From Owenia fusiformis (lineage: Eukaryota; Annelida; Polychaeta; Sabellida; Oweniidae), in the NCBI GenBank assembly GCA_903813345.2, contig CAIIXF020000010.1, forward strand, positions 27,368,425 through 27,428,424: a stretch of DNA of 60,000 nt, given 5' to 3'. Positions within the stretch are counted from its first letter, which is position 1; every line of letters starts with the position of its first letter. Below the pieces are notes generated by a model that had not been told where the DNA came from, made no database searches, and saw only the letters and a program-made list of their open reading frames with translations. A program made the translations under genes and the position numbers. Shown one piece after another: positions 47,302 to 58,743 of this stretch.

Positions 47302-48424
47302 AAAATCATGCAGTTTTTCCAACTGCCAGATCGAGGAGCTAACAACATGAACAAGGGGGGCCCAGAGTCACATTCTACAAAAAAATTTGAAGCCCATTTA
47401 TAGATAATATTGCCTAAACAGTTGTAAAAGGCCAAGAAGTCCAAGTTTCGCCAAACAAAAGTCCAGTCTTGGAGGCCCAGCAAAAAATTTTGGCCAAATA
47501 TGTTTTGGGGCCCTTGAAAACTTTTCTGGGCCCACTCAAGGGGGGTATCTACTAGCCCCCTGGACCCGCACTTTCACAGTTCTAAAATCTGAACTTACCA
47601 AAACTTGGCTAAGAATTGGATCTTTAACCCCCCCCCACAGAATAGGCCTATCGGACTAGATCTAGCCTACAGGCAAGTTAGATCTACCTGCTGCGAAATT
47701 CAAAGTGCAATGCAAGTGCCTGCCTGGGCTGCCACTGAAGAACTTGAATATTTCTCTGACTCCCAAAACTAAAGTCTGTATCACAAGATAGTCTAGACCG
47801 TAGGCTACTTAGTCGTCTAGACACTGCCGTCTGCCTAACATTCCTATCTTTGAATCAATCTCTAGATCATATTCGCAGACATTCTGGCGGGACGTGAGAG
47901 ATCTCGGCATGTCAAACTTGAATTGTTATATTCAGAACGAATTAACATTTTAGGCTCGCTTTTTAACAGATCAACTAAAAAATCTTACAATAAATTATTT
48001 TTTGATAATTATATAAAATCATAACTAATACTCAGAGACTCTATTAGGAGGTTTATTCACCATTTAATTTTTCTCTCTCTTGTTTTCGAAAGATTATGTT
48101 ACACATATAGTTTGACGTCTAGACTACCCCATAGCTACAAAAATTCAACGTTTCTGAAAAGTACTTCTTCAACATTTTACAATTTAAAACTGTAAACTAT
48201 CCACTCAGTGGGAAGAAGCACTACCTTAGACATGATAGGAGCTGCAGTATTAGTCGTACGACGACGACTAAACTTCCAAGGTAGGCTAGTCAATTTCTTT
48301 GCTGTTTTTCATTTTTTGCCAATTTTGAACTTCAATTTGGGGACTTTTCTTGAACTTGTGGATGTCTCAAATAGATCTACAGGCCTGTCAACCTGGGAGC
48401 ACCTAAATAAGTAACTTACGGACA
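47302..48424. other. Repeat fragments and single-copy sequence
   Basis: 47302-47640 contains GGGGGGCCC and poly-C tracts and looks like old transposon debris. The rest has no recognisable feature. Confidence 0.4.
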
Positions 48425-48425
48425 G

Positions 48426-48836
48426 GGTGCATGTTGGGAAATTTTCTGCATTCCTCAATTGAGTCACATGTTATTTTTCAAACAAGAATAATTCCTTCCC
48501 CACATTGTCTACATCTTCCAAATTTGCACAAAGAGTGCATTTGTGTGCCTAGAAAAGCCTTGTGAGAAGGTTTGTTTTGTAAAATGTATAAAAAATGAGA
48601 AAATTCAGTGAAAAAAAATTCTGAAAATTTTCTGATTTTTTTCACTGAATTTTCTTGTTTTTAATACGCTTTATCAAAACATTCTTCTCACAAGTCTTTT
48701 CTAGGCACATAAGTGCACCCTTTGTGCAAAACTGGAAGATATAGACAATATGGGGAAGGAGTGATTCTTGTTTGAAAAATAACATGTGACTCAATTGAGG
48801 AATGCAGAAAATTTCCCATCATGCACCCTGACCTTA
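48426..48836. mobile_element. Foldback palindromic MITE, ~200-bp arms
   Basis: The left arm starts CAGGGTGCATGTTGGGAAAT and the right arm ends in its near complement (ATTTCCCATCATGCACCCTG). The arms meet around 48622-48640 with almost no loop. Both arms contain CTCAATTGAGTCACATGTTA or its complement. No target duplication is clear. A truncated sibling is at 46559-46798. Confidence 0.85.
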
Positions 48837-48898
48837 AAAATGTTGAACATCTTCCTTCAAATTGTGAACACCTGGTCCAAATCTAAACACCTTGGTCC

Positions 48899-50034
48899 TA
48901 GTGTTGTCGCGATTAATCCATACATCGCGATATACATGTACATCACCAAAGCTGATTCTGGCGATGCATCGATGTCTGAAACAAAACATCGATGTTTTTG
49001 AAAAAAATTTATTTGCTAAAAATCACCCTTTCTTATCTTATTTTGACGCAAATCGCTTACCTTTCTGATGTCTTATTTCATTTTCCAATGTTTTCTGATA
49101 TTCTTTCGCTTTAACACTGTTTTAGCTAGTCGCAATGAACCATTAATCTAAAAAAAATTTACTTTACTTTCATTTCACCGTTACTAGAAGTTCCCGGATG
49201 TACCAGCGTTAGTGGTTGGAAGACTGACTCGTGTACTCGAGTTTTACTCTCATTTGTCCTAAAAATCAATTGATCGAGTTGAAAACTTGAACTCGCGATT
49301 TGAAATGTTTACCAATTATTCACTCGTTTTCACCTTACCTTGACTCGCGATTCGTCTCTCCTATTCGCAATTTCCATGCTTATAGTTGTAATGTTCAGCT
49401 TATAATCTGTATAGAAAACAACTTATTTTCTATTTAATGCCATGTGCGGAAGACAAACATACTCGGATTTTATTCTGCGTTCGTTATTTTTATGCAAAAG
49501 TTTCATTTCCGGTTTGATGCATTCTGGGAATATCCAACAGCCGGGAATTTTAAAATATTTGTCTACCGCGGTGCATCCTGGAACTTTCTGGATTGACGAA
49601 GTTTGTTTTCACTATTTATTCTGTAAGTTTTACTATCTATAGGGGACTAGGGGTGAACTTTAGCGATCTATAGGGATGTGCAATACGATTTAGACAATAA
49701 AAAGTATAGAGGCACTTGAAAGACTTGATCAAATTGATGAATTCTGCCGCTACTTCGGAAACTGAAACCGGAAGTAACTCAACTAAGTCAAATCGCGATT
49801 ATAATCGTGGTTTTTCATGGCCCACTCGAGTGGAGATTTTCAGGCGAGTCCGACCACTAACCAGCGTATTCTTATTAATTTGTTCTGTTTGGTATTTTAG
49901 TGCATTAGCATTCAGGATTTCAGTGCACTTTTCTCGGACTTTTTCTCGATGTACATCGTGATGTGCATCGATGTTTACTAACTGAAAATTGCCGATGCAT
50001 CGATGTACGATAAACGCACATCGTGACAACACTA
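48899..50034. mobile_element. hAT transposon with TAGTGTTGTC ends, 8-bp target duplication CTTGGTCC
   Basis: The ends are TAGTGTTGTCGCGAT and ATCGTGACAACACTA. CTTGGTCC flanks both sides (48891-48898 and 50035-50042). Subterminal regions are packed with GATGCATCGATG-type motifs, probable transposase sites. It is split by another hAT at 49210-49859, leaving under 500 bp of its own sequence and no transposase. Confidence 0.92.
49210..49859. mobile_element. hAT-like transposon nested inside another hAT, 8-bp duplication ACCAGCGT
   Basis: The ends are TAGTGGTTGGA and TCCGACCACTA. ACCAGCGT is repeated at 49202-49209 and 49860-49867. Subterminal motifs of ACTCGAGT/ACTCGCG type occur on both sides. 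It is 650 bp, and the frames inside (for example 49442-49642) show no known domain. Confidence 0.88.
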
Positions 50035-50042
50035 CTTGGTCC

Positions 50043-50587
50043 AAATTTCGACGGGGGAGACAAAAAATTTAAAACAAATGCATGACATGCAATTTGCATA
50101 AAAAATCTGAATGAAATGTGCACGATTTTTTCGGCACTCCTCTTTTGATGTTTTGCCTTTCATTTCAAGTTGGATGTTCTTCTATTGAACCATTGATCAC
50201 GTTTGCTCCTGTAATTATTCACTTCTTCACCTCTTTAAATTGTGATTCAAATTGGTTGATCAAATTTTCGGACTTTGACCTCAAATTCGAATATAAATAT
50301 TTTTTTAGAAAAATACTGACTCATTATTATATTTTTAAAGGTGTTTCAAATAAAGTGAAATGAACCCAAAATCAGCTAAAATTATGCGATGTCGTAAAAT
50401 GGCGTGACTGGAATATGATGCAATCAGCTGTGTCATGTCATGACACATCTGTCATGTCAAAAAAAAACGGCTTGACTTCAGTAAATGCATGACAAATACG
50501 CATATAGTATTAAATAGTAAGATCAACGCGATGCAAGCATTTATTACCTATTCAAAGGCACGACTGATCTGATTATTCACGATGAAA
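50043..50587. other. Single-copy stretch
   Basis: It contains a local palindrome with repeated TGTCATG near 50438-50458. No gene is recognised. Confidence 0.4.
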
Positions 50588-50985
50588 CAGAAATACTGAA
50601 TTCAACTGCTTCCTTTATTTTTACCAAATATTCAGCTGCCTCTATACCGATTAATGGTGGTTTTAATGGAAAGTAACGAATAAATAAGATGAAATATGAA
50701 AAATGTGTACACCTGGAAATCAGCCATTTGTTCACCTTCATTGGGAAATCTCCGGGTACTTTAAGGAATAAAGAATCATGTATCATTCTATATTGTAAAT
50801 ATAAAAGCATGAGTGTATGTACTAACCTGTACACATAATGCACAAAGGCGAAGCCTGATTGCATTATCAGAATGGGTTAGTACATACACTCATGCTTTTA
50901 TATTTACAATATAAGCATGGCCACTGATGATAGGAACATTTGGAGAAATATTAGCCTAAAGTAAGCAGCTGAATTCAGTATTTTA
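50588..50985. repeat. Foldback sequence with a perfect 38-bp hairpin
   Basis: 50790-50827 and 50875-50912 are exact reverse complements (38 bp, loop 47 bp). An outer inverted pair, AATACTGAATTCAACTGCTT at 50592 and its near complement at 50962-50985, encloses it. This may be a small foldback element. Confidence 0.75.
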
Positions 50986-51549
50986 ATTTAAGCTGTTACG
51001 ATTACCAAGTGATGTATATTATGCAAATAAAGGCTTTCTAAAAATCAGACACAGACTTTGAAATGGGTAATGCAAGCATACAAACATGTACTCACATACC
51101 TTATGAATAAAAACACATCATCCCATATACCCCTGAGTGTGATTCATTTGAAGATGGCTTTGGAAAAGTCGGTTCCTGGGGTCTGTTCAGACTGCGGTAA
51201 CATTGAAATTGTAAATCGTGTCAAAACCACCGTTGACACACTGAACAAAATGCCAATGCACATGTTTTTCCCTGTTTAATATTCCTGGGAATATTTCACA
51301 AACTTTTTGTCTATTCTGCAATAAAAACTCTAGGCTGAGACCAGCTCTAGGTACAAAACAAAAGAAATATGTTGTTTATTTGATTCTAGTTAACATCCTA
51401 GGCCCCTGTGAATTTTTAGATCACATGGCATTTCAAAAAAATTCCCAATTTGAAAGGCTTATTGCTTTTTACAAACACCTGGCATTCGAAGAACATTTGG
51501 TTTAAAAAATTTGTTTCAAAAGTCATATTTCAGTGTTTCAAAAGTCAAA
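50986..51549. other. Single-copy stretch
   Basis: An open frame at 51058-51279 contains PGVCSDCGN but no recognisable domain. Nothing else is seen. Confidence 0.35.
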
Positions 51550-52236
51550 TTCGATGGTTTATTATTCAAATCTTATTACGTCTGTCCGTCCGTCTGGGCA
51601 ATAACTCAAATACCGTTGGCCCGATTTTGTTCATATTTTGTACACATATACCCTATGGGGGTAGAATTCTGCTTAAAAGTCGATTTTCAAAATGGCTGCT
51701 CATTTAAAAATGGTGGCCATTTTAGTGCCAATTTTACAGTAATCTAGGTGCAATATGTAAAACTGTAATAGCAATATGTTTCAAATGTAAAAAATATATA
51801 TAGGACATTAATAAAGCTAGAATGTAGATATGAAAGAAGCAAATGACAGCCATCTTGAAAAATGGCGGCCTTTACTCGTTATTTTACGATTTTTGCTGTA
51901 ACTTGAAACGTAGCGGAGCGATTTTGTTCATATTTGGTATGCAGGGTTCGAACTTAACTTTTTAGACTGGTAGTGTATGTGGATACTATAAGCATTGCAC
52001 ACTGTCTAATGACACTTTTGGTAGAAGGCTGCCATTTTGAAAAATGGCGACCATTTTTACTTTTATAACTATTAATTGAAAAGGAGTGGAGCGATTTTGT
52101 TCATATTTGGTATGTGAATACTATAAGCATGGCACACTGTCTAATGACACTTTGGGTAGTAGGCGACCATTTTGAAAACTGGCTACCATTTTTACTTTTA
52201 TAACTGTAAATTGAAAAGTAGTGGAGCGATTTTGTT
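51550..52236. repeat. Diverged units of the 135-bp AAAATGGCGACC repeat
   Basis: Begins near the GTCTGTCCGTCCGTCTGGGC phrase and contains TTTGTTCATATTTGGTATG, GCACACTGTCTAATGACACT and AAAATGGCGG. It is a diverged edge of the array that resumes at 53671 after the element insertion. Confidence 0.8.
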
Positions 52237-53665
52237 ATGTCACCACCAAAAGTGTTATGTCACCACCAAAAGTGGTGACATATTGTTATGGTCTCCGTTT
52301 TTTTGCGACGGCGTCCGGCGGTTGGTGGTTGGCGTCCGGCGGTTGGCGGTTGGCGTCCGGCGTCTGTAACAATTTCTTACAACTTCCTATAACTTAACAA
52401 ATACTGTTTAGACTGACTTCAATTTTTTTCTAAATCATCTACATGTTCTCAGAAGTTCAAATCTGACTTTAGATTTGCCATTTGACCTTCAATGACCTTC
52501 AATGACCTTCTCAAGGTCAAAAAGGTCTTTTTTCAACTTGCTTCACATTGACTAAATTTTTTTTCAAAATCATCTACATGTTCTCAGAAATTCAAATCTG
52601 ACTTTAGATTTGACATTTGACCTTCAAATCTGACTTTAGATTTGACATTTGACCTTCAATGACCTTCTCAAGGTCAAAAAAGGTCAAAAAGGTCTGTTTT
52701 CAACTTGCTTCAAATTGACTAAATTTTTTTTTCAAAATCATCTACGTGTTCTCAGAAATTCAAATCTGACTTAAGATTTGACATTTGACCTTCAAATCGG
52801 ACCTTCTCAAGGTCAAAAAAGGTCAAAAAGGTCTGTTTTCAACTTGCTTCAAATTGACTAAAAAAAATTTTCAAAATCATCTACGTGTTCTCAGAAATTC
52901 AAATCTGACTTTAGATTTGACTTAAGATTTGACATTTGACCTTCAATGACCTTCTCAAAGTCAAAAAAGGTCAAAAAGGTCTTTTTTCAACTTGCTTCAA
53001 ATTGACTAAATTTTTTTTTCAAAATCATCTACATGTTCTCAGAAATTCAAATCTGACTTTAGATTTGACATTTGACCTTCAATGACCTTCTCAATGTCAA
53101 AAAAGGTCAAAAAGGTATTTTTTCATCTTGCTTCAAATTGATTAATTTTTTTTTTCAAAATCATCTACATGTTCTCAGAAATTTAAATGTGACTTTAGAT
53201 TTGACTTTAGATTTGACATTTGACCTTCTCAAGGTCAAAAAGGTCTTTTTTCAACTTGCTTCAAATTGACTAATTTTTTTTTTCAAAATCATCTACATGT
53301 TCTCAGAAATTCAAATCTGACTTTAGATTTGACATTTGACCTTTAATGACCTTCTCAAGGTCAAAAAAGGTCAAAAAGGTCTGTTTTCAACTTGCTTCAA
53401 ATTGACCAAATTGTTTTCAGAAGTTCAAATTTGACTTTACAAGTTCTCAGAAGTTCAAATCTGACTTTAGATTTGACCTTTGACCTTCAATGACCTTCTC
53501 AAGGTCAAAAAGGTCTTTTTTCAACTTGCTTTTAAATTGACTAATTTTTTTTTCAAAATCATCTACATGTTCTCAGAAGTTCTTCTTAAGGTCAAAAGGT
53601 ATTTTCCAACTTGCTTTAAATTGACCAAATTGTTTTAGGTGGTGACATTTTGTCATGTTAATGCC
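52237..53665 (-). mobile_element. AAGGTCA-repeat element, copy 3, inverted, 5-bp duplication TTGTT
   Basis: Same family as 40791-41272 and 41403-42733 but on the other strand. It starts ATGTCACCACCAAAAGTG and ends in the complement of GGCATTAACATGACAAAATG. TTGTT is repeated on both sides (52232-52236 and 53666-53670). The target is the 135-bp repeat phrase GATTTTGTTCATATTTGG. About eight internal ~140-bp units are present. Confidence 0.82.
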
Positions 53666-53670
53666 TTGTT

Positions 53671-55560
53671 CATATTTGGTATGTGAATACTATAAGCATG
53701 GCACACTGTCTAATGACACTTTGGGTAGAAGGCGACCATTTTGAAAAATGGCGACCATTTTTACATTTTTTACTATAACTCAAAAAGTAGTAGAGCGATT
53801 TTGTTCATATTTTATATGTGAATACTATAAGCATGGCACACTGACTAATGACACTTTGGGTAGTAGGCGACCATTTTGAAAAATGGCGACCATTTTTACT
53901 TTTATAACTATAAATTGAAAAGGAGTGGAGCGATTTTGTTCATATTTGGTATGTGAATACTATAAGCATGGCACACTGTCTAATAACACTTTTGGTGGAG
54001 GAGACCATTTTGAAAAATGGCGACCATTTTTACATTTTTTACTATAACTCAAAAAGTAGTAGAGCGATTTTGTTCATATTTTTATATGTGAATACTATAA
54101 GCATGGCACACTGTCTAATGACACTTTGGGTAGTAGGCGACCATTTTGAAAAATGGCGACCATTTTTACTTTTATAACTATAAATTGAAAAGTAGTGGAG
54201 CGATTTTGTTCATATTTGGTATGTGAATACTATAAGCATGGCACACTGTCTAATGACACTTTGGGTAGTAGGCGACCATTTTGAAAAATGGCGACCATTT
54301 TTACATTTTTTACTATAACTCAAAAAGTAGTAGAGCGATTTTGTTCATATTTTATATGTGAATACTATAAGCATGGTACACTGTCTAATGACACTTTGGG
54401 TAGTAGGCGACCATTTTTACTTTTATAACTATTAATTGAAAAGGAGTGGAGCAATTTTGTTCATATTTGGTATGTGAATACTATAAGCATGGCACACTGT
54501 CTAATAACACTTTTTGTGGAGGAGACCATTTTGAAAAATGGCGACCATTTTTACATTTTTTACTATAACTCAAAAAGTAGTAGAGCGATTTTGTTCATAT
54601 TTTTATATGTGAATACTATAAGCATGGCACACTGTCTAATGACACTTTGGGTAGTAGGCGACCATTTTGAAAAATGGCGACCATTTTTACTTTTATAACT
54701 ATAAATTGAAAAGTAGTGGAGCGATTTTGTTCATATTTGGTATGTGAATACTATAAGCATGGCACACTGTCTAATGACACTTTGGGTAGTAGGCGACCAT
54801 TTTGAAAAATGGCGACCATTTTTACATTTTTTACTATAACTCAAAAAGTAGTAGAGCGATTTTGTTCATATTTTATATGTGAATACTATAAGCATGGCAC
54901 ACTGTCTATTGACACTTTGGGTAGTAGGCGACCATTTTGAAAAATGGCGACCATTTTTACTTTTATAACTATAAATTGAAAAGGAGTGGAGCGATTTTGT
55001 TCATATTTGGTATGTGAATACTATAAGCATGGCACACTGTCTAATAACACTTTTGGTGGAGGAGACCATTTTGAAAAATGGCGACCATTTTTACATTTTT
55101 TACTATAACTCAAAAAGTAGTAGAGCGATTTTGTTCATATTTTTATATGTGAATACTATAAGCATGGCACACTGTCTAATGACACTTTGGGTAGTAGGCG
55201 ACCATTTTGAAAAATGGCTACCATTTTTACTTTTATAACTGTAAATTGAAAAGTAGTGGAGCGATTTTGTTCATATTTGGTATGTGAGTGAATACTATAA
55301 GCATGGCACACTGTCTAATGACACTTTGGGTAGTAGGCGACCATTTTGAAAAATGGCGACCATTTTTACATTTTTTACTATAACTCAAAAAGTAGTAGAG
55401 CGATTTTGTTCATATTTTTATATGTGAATACTTTAAGCATGGCACACTGTCTAATGACACTTTGGGTAGTAGACGACCATTTTGAAAAATGGCGACCATT
55501 TTTACTTTTTTAACTATAAATTGAAAAGTAGTGGAGCGATTTTGTTCATATTTGGTAAAT
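53671..55560. repeat. 135-bp tandem array with two alternating unit types (270- and ~540-bp higher-order)
   Basis: The unit is GCGATTTTGTTCATATTTGG, TATGTGAATACTATAAGCAT, GGCACACTGTCTAATGACAC, CCATTTTGAAAAATGG and CGACCATTTTTAC. Type A continues TTTTATAACTATAAATTG and type B ATTTTTTACTATAACTC, alternating. A variant with GGTGGAGGAGACC recurs at about 53995, 54516 and 55056, so a larger ~520-540-bp block was also amplified. Confidence 0.92.
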
Positions 55561-55669
55561 AAATCTTATTTGCTTATTTCAGGATGTATGGCATGGGTAA
55601 TCAGCATGTCAAAAACATATAGATAGAATATGGTGGAATAACAGCAGGGAATAGATGGAAAAACAGATT

Positions 55670-56524
55670 GCATGTGGAATTGCCGCAATACTTCACCTGT
55701 ATTTATCGTAAAAAACAACTTTTATTTAATTCACTGGAAGGAGCTGTTGACAGATGAACAATTAGGATGATAAATGATATGAGATGGCTTGAGAAATGAC
55801 AACATTACATCACCAGGATTTATATACATATATATTAGCTGATTAAAAAATAAAAAGACATATACAACAATAGGCATAATATATGATACAAGATGGCGCA
55901 CAAGGATTTATGTACATACTACAAATCATATTCATAGATACTTAAATGATACCAGATGGAATGATGATGTGTGACAGTTGTGATTCTTATAGACCATGAT
56001 ATGAGTCAAGTGTGGAGATGCCCCCTCCCCCCACACAAACAATAGCATTATGAATCAAGTGTGTACATGCCACCCCTCCCAATAGACTTTAGCAACATTT
56101 CAAAGATTAAAGACTGATGTTGATATAATTCAGTACAATGATGAAAAATGGAAATTATTTGCAAGGGTAATATAGTATGGTAATTACATAGAGATGTGTG
56201 ATGGCTTGATAGCATATACTTTGATCAGCATTAGTCAAGTTCTGAAATCACTTTATCCCGCAGCAAATTTTTTTACCCAGCGCCGGGATATGTCAGGTCT
56301 CAATTAATTATATCCCGTCGTTTGCAAAAAAAAAATTACGGGACAGTGAGTTTGAGAAACTGACTGTCCCGAGGCTCAGTGCTACAAAGTGCTCATACGG
56401 GATAAAGGTGTTTGCAATTGCGACTATCCCGCGAGCCCTATAAAATTACGTGACAGTGTAACTGTGATTTATTATATCCCGCTCTGTGAAAAACATTTGT
56501 CGGGCTCGGGACTAATAATCAGAT
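55670..56524. repeat. Inverted block B, right copy (uninterrupted)
   Basis: Reverse complement of 34036-34510 plus 35503-35965. It lacks the hAT insertion and the 107-bp duplication, so it shows the older arrangement. The empty site reads CAGTACAATGATGAAAAATG at 56131-56150. Confidence 0.85.
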
Positions 56525-57785
56525 CTCTCTTTTTGTTGCCTGATTGATATAATGCCAATTGATGTAATGGTCCCCAGTAAAACCAGTTGAGAGATGGACA
56601 ACATTACTGGGGGTCATAACAGTACTCGTTCATGTTCAAGTTCTCACACAAGTGTTTTACACAGTCTGTAGCCAGCTTTTACCAAGGGGTAGGAGCAGTT
56701 TTACCAAGGGCAAAGCTTTTGCTTAGGGATGAACTTTTTGACAGTTTTGGCTAAAAAATCATGCGAAGTGCTCAGATTGGTGAGAAACTGCATCATTTTG
56801 AAAGAATCTCTTGGGGGAGCAGCAGCTCCCTTTATCTCTCCCCCTCTACCTGGCTAATTTTCACATTTTTTATATTTCTACTATTCAAATTGACCAATCC
56901 CCATTCATGTCATTTTAACAGGTCCCTTCATTACTTTACACCAGTGTTCATTAATCCCTTGTTTTCTAGTCGTATGTGCTTTTATTATTCAGTTTCACTA
57001 TCTATTGTTTTGCCATGCCAGTTTTACATGTTTGCATGCTGAGTTTGTTTTATGTAATGTTTTTTGTTCCTTAACTGGTTTACACATTCACTCAGTTGAG
57101 TTTGGGTGTTGCCCCATTACTAGTTAATGTTGCCTAGAGTTTGTGACTGTACATACACAAAGTATTTCAAATATATATTTTAGAAAACATTTTATATTTG
57201 ATTCCCACCCAAGGGTCTTCCACTCACCCATTAACATAAACAAAACATGAACTCTAATAAAAATGCCAACAAGACTGCAAGGGAAACTTAATCTATGAAT
57301 TGGACTTTGCCATATCACATGTATTAGTCCCGTGATCAGGGAGGGGGTGGAGGGGGGTTGAGAGACGACCCTCTCCCCTAGGCACATTTTCTGTCAACAT
57401 CCTGCAATTTTTCACCACTTTAGTACTTTTCAAGTGATGTTCGGATGATGCTTTCATTTAATTGCTTGCACTGATGGTTTCTCTTGAAAATTCATGCACA
57501 TAAGGTGATCTAGTATTTCAACACAGGACCCTGAAAGCGCTATTTGAGCTTGAAGTAGAAGTATTCATAGTATTACTGTTTCTATTATTAATCTCTACGA
57601 TTTTTCAATAGGCTAACTCAGTCAGTGAATGCAGGATTAAAACACAACACACATGAGTAATTCACCCACCTATGCATGTTATTATTGAAAAACATTGCCA
57701 TCTTTTACATCACTCCTAAATTATTTTTGTAAACATGCAATTTAAGAGGTTCATTTTTTCAAAAAAAACTCAAAAACAAACTTCA
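56525..57785. other. Stretch without left-half counterpart, with MITE fragments
   Basis: 56660-56860 is an inverted relative of the MITE at 43995-44219 (shared TTTTTGACAGTTTTGGC). Frames at 56761-57042 and 57124-57387 lie over such debris. No gene is recognised. Confidence 0.45.
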
Positions 57786-58741
57786 TGGAGTTCCTTACAT
57801 ATTTTACTTGATGAAACATGTGTTCAAGTACAATGTAACTTTGCATGAAAAATTGTAAAAAAAATGAGGGACGATAGTGAAAATGACGAATGTATTTTGA
57901 AAAAGCTTGTTGATAGGTGGATTAAACATGGATTATAAGATAATCCAATTGATCTGGAAACTATTCTTTGAATTTTCTTGAAGATTATAGATTCGCCTTT
58001 CCCAAGCATTTACTTTTTACAGCCAGAAACTACTCACAAAAAAATTATCAACTGTCAAAATTATCAAAAGTCTGTTGCGATACTTTCCCTGCTCCTTTGG
58101 CACAAACCATCTTCATTCACTGTATGATAAATCTGTAGAGTGAAATCAAAATCACTTCAGGGACTTCACTGTCATGGTCGAAATAGTTTCAAATCGCAGT
58201 CAAACGCCCTGGTTCAGGGAGACTTAAGAAGGCATTTTGACCATGACTATAAAGTCCCTGGAGTGATTTTGATGAAACTCGACAAATTCAACAAACATTG
58301 AATGAGGATAATTTGTGCCAAATCTGAAGTGCCAAAACACCATGGTTAGAAAGTTATTTGGTTTTATTGCTGTGGCAGTCACCTCTGACTGCGTTTTCAT
58401 ATTTTCCTAGTAAAACTGTCATTTGAGCAGGTGTCCAAGGCATCATGTTTTACAACTTACTGACAACAGGAGCTATACATACACAGTCTCTTCTTTCTTT
58501 TCCTGAAAAAATAAACATCGTATTTTCCAAGATATAGTTATTTTCCATTCGCGTTTTTCGTATTTTGCTAGTACAATTGTCTTTTGAGCAAGTGTCCAAG
58601 ACATCATGTTTTTCAACTAACTAACAACAGGGGATATACATACACAGTCTCTTCTTTCTTTCCTGAAAATATGAACATAATTGGATTAGTATTTTCCAAG
58701 ATATCGCGATTTCTTTGGGTTGCGTTTTTTTGAACACCCTG
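57786..58741 (-). repeat. Right terminal arm, mariner/Tc1-like end
   Basis: Reverse complement of the left arm 31430-31992, ending TTGAACACCCTG next to TA. It is about 395 bp longer because of a foldback insertion (58096-58323) and a ~165-bp internal duplication (58388-58540 against 58551-58705). On the minus strand it repeats the broken MPWTPAQ..LAKYE start seen in the left arm. Confidence 0.75.
58096..58323. repeat. Foldback insertion, ~84-bp arms, inside the right terminal arm
   Basis: The left arm starts TTTGGCACAAACCATCTTCA and the right arm ends ATAATTTGTGCCAAA. The paired AAATCACTTCAGGGAC and GTCCCTGGAGTGATTT are conserved. It is absent at the corresponding position near 31685 of the left arm. 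Confidence 0.75.
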
Positions 58742-58743
58742 TA

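Larger units (their letters stand above)
31430..58741. mobile_element. Candidate giant inverted-repeat element (or inverted segmental duplication) with mariner-like ends
   Basis: Both outer ends carry TA followed by CAGGGTGTTCAAAAAAACGC pointing outward (31428 onward; complement ending at 58741 and followed by TA). The two terminal arms (31430-31992 and 57786-58741) are homologous in inverted orientation and stop matching at the same internal point. Neither arm has a second mariner end. Further inside, a unique-type block is also inverted (34036-35965 against 55670-56524), and satellite families appear in mirrored orientation. The order of shared blocks from outside to inside is the same in both halves. 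No complete transposase is visible. Seen: the symmetry and the ends. Inferred: that it moved or formed as one unit. Confidence 0.45.

Noticed and set aside
51058-51279. Frame with CSDCG motif, possible zinc-binding fragment
   Set aside because: Only one Cys pair, no partner motif and no splice context.
53953-55238. Three near-identical 74-codon frames
   Set aside because: Copies of the 135-bp repeat's higher-order unit; they appear because the array is periodic.
56761-57042. 93-codon hydrophobic plus frame
   Set aside because: Starts in MITE debris; the hydrophobicity reflects T-rich composition.
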